Below are positions 61,401 through 64,000 of a stretch of DNA of 64,000 bases, in pieces. Positions within the stretch are counted from its first letter, which is position 1. Every line of letters starts with the position of its first letter. Below the pieces are notes generated by a model. The model was not told the DNA's origin. It saw only the letters and a program-made list of their open reading frames with translations, and ran no database searches. Source of the DNA: Centropus unirufus (Eukaryota; Chordata; Aves; Cuculiformes; Centropidae); contig VYZI01000085.1 in the NCBI GenBank assembly GCA_013397695.1, forward strand, positions 1,256,146 through 1,320,145, in the 5' to 3' direction. Position numbers and translations under genes: made by a program.

Positions 61401-61955
61401 AGTGGGCACACATTTCATCTTTCTGATTTATGCTTGGCCTCGAAAAACAGAGTGGGATTCGGTCAGAATTATTGTATTTTCCTCTTTCAGAAGCACTTAT
61501 TTAATCATTTTTTAAAATGTACAGTTGGTGCTCAAAGTAACATTTGTTAAGATATATTTAATAGAAATTTACATTTGCATTTGATATTCATGGACATGGG
61601 TACATGTATTTTTTTAAGAAGAGGTATTGTAACACTATGGCACTGCTTTTATAGCCAAAGTATAAAAGATGCAGAAAAACTGACATGTAAAGACTGCGGT
61701 TCTGTATCTTTTTAAATAGGATGAGTTTCATTTTATAAAATTACCCAGCACATTAAGCTGCATGCCTTAAGCTCTCTCTAGGATCGTGTTCCTGATAGAC
61801 TGTTCAGAACGATGAAGCAAAGTCTGTAGTCCTTCTTTAACTACCTTCTGAGATACTGTACAATGGTAGAATAATTTATTTTGCTTTACAGGAGTTTGTC
61901 ACGTATTGACTTTAATATTGTATTTTGGTAATAAACATTTTTTGTTAAACGCTTT
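58460..61955 (+). other. ZNF507: ZNF507 3' UTR
   Basis: About 3.5 kb of AT-rich transcribed sequence from the stop codon to the AATAAA at 61,930. AU-rich stretches occur near 61,490-61,570. An earlier AATAAA at 59,586-59,591 could give a shorter 3' UTR of about 1.1 kb. A run of T lies at about 60,230-60,240. There is no transposable element in it, which fits a constrained 3' UTR. The extent is inferred from the signal, not from transcript data. Confidence 0.7.
61930..61935 (+). terminator. ZNF507: ZNF507 polyadenylation signal (AATAAA)
   Basis: Canonical AATAAA in GGTAATAAACATTTTTTG. It is followed within 20-45 bases by T- and GT-rich sequence (GCTTTTGTCACTTTTATTTG) suited to CstF. It is preceded by TGTA at about 61,855. 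Cleavage is expected near 61,950. Confidence 0.75.
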
Positions 61956-62794
61956 TGTCACTTTTATTTGACGTGTATGAAATATGAATGTGGAACATTC
62001 AACCACGGATCCAGTGTTTAGAGAGATGGGAATCTCTTTAACTCAAAAGATATTTGAAATATTTTACTGCCATTTCTTACTCTTGTGTCCAATTGCTCCA
62101 GGTTTAGTACTGTTAATACCAGTTTTGTTAAAGTAACTGTATTATAGAAATATGAGAATATTCAGCCAGAATACTTGTAAGCCTGCATGCAGTTAGAATG
62201 GGGCAATGCGAAAGGACAGAAGTGCACTTCCAAAATTCATAATGAAGCTAGGGGGAATTTTTCCCCTGATTTAAATGGAGAGAAAGCCTCACGCAGCTTT
62301 TCTTCAGGTAAGTGACTCTTGCTTATGCACCACATAAGCTAAAAAATACCATGCAACTTAATTTTAAATATACAGCATATTTTTTGGCCTTGCTGGAACT
62401 TTTCCAAGGAAAAAAACCCAACAAACATCTAAAATTGTTTCTATTGCTGGCTAAGGAGAGAAAAGAGAAAGTACAGCTAGAGTAGCCATCACTGGTATTC
62501 CCGGGATTTACACTTACGTGAACAGGCTATTATTGCATTTTATTGTGTTATGGTCCTGGGCCAAATCCACTGAAGTCCACAAAGCTGGAACTACAAATGG
62601 GTTTTGATGGGATGCCACAGAAGCTGTGCTGTGCTGCGTTTTCACACTTTCTCTAATGCAAGCCCAGGGGAAAACTGTACTAGGATATGGCATCCAGAAA
62701 TTCCTCTCTGGGGTGATCCACCTTACCCACACAAGAGTCTCATTGGAATTTATTTCCCCCCATAAATAACCCGAGCATGTGTGATCCAAGTGGT
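61956..62794. other. Intergenic DNA downstream of ZNF507
   Basis: AT-rich non-coding sequence. In other vertebrates the next gene in this direction is DPY19L3, but no part of it is visible here. Confidence 0.5.
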
Positions 62795-62967
62795 ACCCCA
62801 AGACACCTCTGCTGTGGAGCACGGAACACAGCTGAAATGAGGCGTTCAAGACCAGGTTGGATGATGGGGCTCCGAGGAACCCCATCCCTTGGGAGGTGTC
62901 CCTGCCCATGACAGGCGGGTGGAACTGGATCATCTTTATCATCCCTTCCACCCCAAACCATTCTACG
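62795..62967 (+). mobile_element. CR1: CR1 LINE 3'-end fragment
   Basis: Diverged CR1 tail with GTTCAAGACCAGGTTGGATG, GGGAGGTGTCCCTGCCCATG, GGCGGGTGGAACTGGATCAT and CCCTTCCACCCCAAACCATT, then CTACGG. Confidence 0.88.
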
Positions 62968-63238
62968 GAGTAAGTATTGCTGCACTGTAAAACGGCAATG
63001 GAAAACCAACTGTTTCCCGGCAGAAGTGAACTCTGTCCCCCTGTTCCACCGAATCTGTATGGATTATTGGGAAATCTTTCTGTAGCAGGACGTGGGAATC
63101 CGCAAGGCGGTAAAGGCTTTAAGAGGGAGGGTTTTGGGGTTTTTTTATCCATTACAGCTATTCTTTTAAAGGCGCTGCAAAGCAACTTTACAGGGAAGTG
63201 TCGCTCTAAGGGTCAGTTGTACCTGTTAAGCAGCAAAA

Positions 63239-63281
63239 AGCCTGGCGCTGGCGCTGGTGCTGGTGGTGCTGGTGGTGGCCT
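63239..63281 (+). repeat. Imperfect (GCTGGT)n microsatellite
   Basis: Successive GCTGGC and GCTGGT units with one GGT slippage, about seven units. Confidence 0.85.
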
Positions 63282-63431
63282 CTTTGTACCTCAGAGATAA
63301 AGGTCGTCCTCCCTGCATGTTCATCCTGCGTTTGGTCACGAAACACAACGAGGTTCATGAGGAGCTGCGTGACAGAACCATTTACCCTGGAGACCTTCAA
63401 TACCGAATCCAACCCTGAACCCAGGAGCAGG

Positions 63432-64000
63432 GAATCACGAGGTTGGGAAAGACCTTTGGGATCAGTGACCCCGCACCCCTCCGCCACTCCATCGCCCCCT
63501 GAGCCCTTCCTGTCCCAAACCCCTCCAGGGATCGAGATTCCACCCCTCCAGGGATCGGGATTCCAGCCCCTCCAGGGATCGGGATTCCAGCCCCTCCAGG
63601 GATCGGGATTCCAGCCCCTCCAGGGATGGGGATTCCACCCCCTCCAGGGATGGGGATTCCACCCCTCCAGGGATCGGGATTCCACCCCCTCCAGGGATCG
63701 GGATTCCAGCCCCTCCAGGGATGGGGATTCCAGCCCCTCCAGGGATGGGGATTCCACCCCCTCCAGGGATCGGGATTCCACCCCTCCAGGGATCGGGATT
63801 CCAGCCCCTCCAGGGATGGGAATTCCACCCCCTCCAGGGATCGGGATTCCACCCCTCCCTGCGCAGCCGCTGCCAGGGCCTCGGAGCCTCTTGCTGAAGG
63901 AATTTTTCCTCCTGTCCAGCCTGGGGCCATTCTCCCTCACCCCATCCCCTGGCGCCAGGAGCACAGCCCAGCTCCCGCCTCTCCACGCGCTCCTTCCCGG
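63432..64000 (-). mobile_element. CR1: CR1 LINE fragment, antisense, split by a minisatellite
   Basis: Reads on the minus strand. The plus strand starts at the CR1 3' side with ATCACGAGGTTGGGAAAGAC. It is interrupted at 63,521-63,851 by the tandem array, then resumes with CCTCCCTGCGCAGCCGCTGC, GAAGGAATTTTTCCTCCTGT and CTGGGGCCATTCTCCCTCAC. These are reverse complements of consecutive CR1 blocks. It probably continues past the window end. Confidence 0.88.
63521..63851. repeat. CR1-derived 23/24-bp minisatellite, 14 copies
   Basis: Fourteen copies of a unit of the form CCTCCAGGGATSGGGATTCC followed by A and one to four bases (CCC or GCC). Units alternate between 23 and 24 bases and differ chiefly at S (C or G) and at the joint base. 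The unit matches the CR1 segment flanking it: in the intron 2 CR1 copy the reverse complement, GGAATCCCCATCCCTGGAGG, lies at about 49,145-49,164. The three long minus-strand frames here (GIPIPGG or NPDPWRG repeats) are by-products of the repeat, not genes. Confidence 0.93.

Noticed and set aside
63206..63964. Three minus-strand frames of 174-252 codons with GIPIPGG and NPDPWRG repeats
   Set aside because: A minisatellite without stops is open in every frame. The frames arise from the CR1-derived array and are not a repeat protein.

Overview
This is a vertebrate nuclear window, almost certainly from a bird. Two things support this. It contains ten recognisable CR1 LINE pieces of avian type, several ending in the CR1 3' tail (CCTTCCAACCCAAACCATTC and ATTCTATGAT-like ends). 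It also contains one multi-exon gene, the orthologue of ZNF507 (KIAA1084). The species cannot be named from the sequence. Two assembly gaps (6,845-7,490 and 44,927-45,454) both abut purine/pyrimidine tandem repeats.

Layout. Bases 1-44,190 are AT-rich intergenic DNA with no gene I can support. This stretch holds an orphan CpG island (about 6,060-6,720), a gapped purine minisatellite, a diverged duplicated block at 4.0-4.85 kb, a 28-bp perfect palindrome, a MIR-like relic, CR1 fragments, microsatellites, and several stretches whose composition suggests conserved regulatory DNA. In mammals the desert upstream of ZNF507 leads towards TSHZ3, so this part may carry distal enhancers; that is inference. 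Bases 44,190-44,720 are the ZNF507 CpG-island promoter, with an RFX X-box, a CACGTG E-box and a YY1-type element. Non-coding exon 1 probably ends at 44,532. Five coding exons follow (46,396-48,510; 50,108-50,210; 54,161-54,275; 57,826-57,960; 58,096-58,459). All introns are GT-AG and the joined frame is continuous for 943 codons plus a stop. A 3' UTR of about 3.5 kb ends near the AATAAA at 61,930. The last 2 kb are intergenic and include an antisense CR1 whose internal segment has been amplified into a 14-copy minisatellite.

The only protein-coding product is a nine-finger C2H2 nuclear protein. No RNA genes, CRISPR arrays, complete mobile elements or viral genes were recognised. I found no convincing new biological system. 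The best second-look items are the CR1-born minisatellite, the X-box promoter, the 40-bp higher-order pyrimidine repeat just inside intron 1, the orphan CpG island, the 4.0-4.85 kb duplicated block, and a repeated helix motif in the ZNF507 protein.
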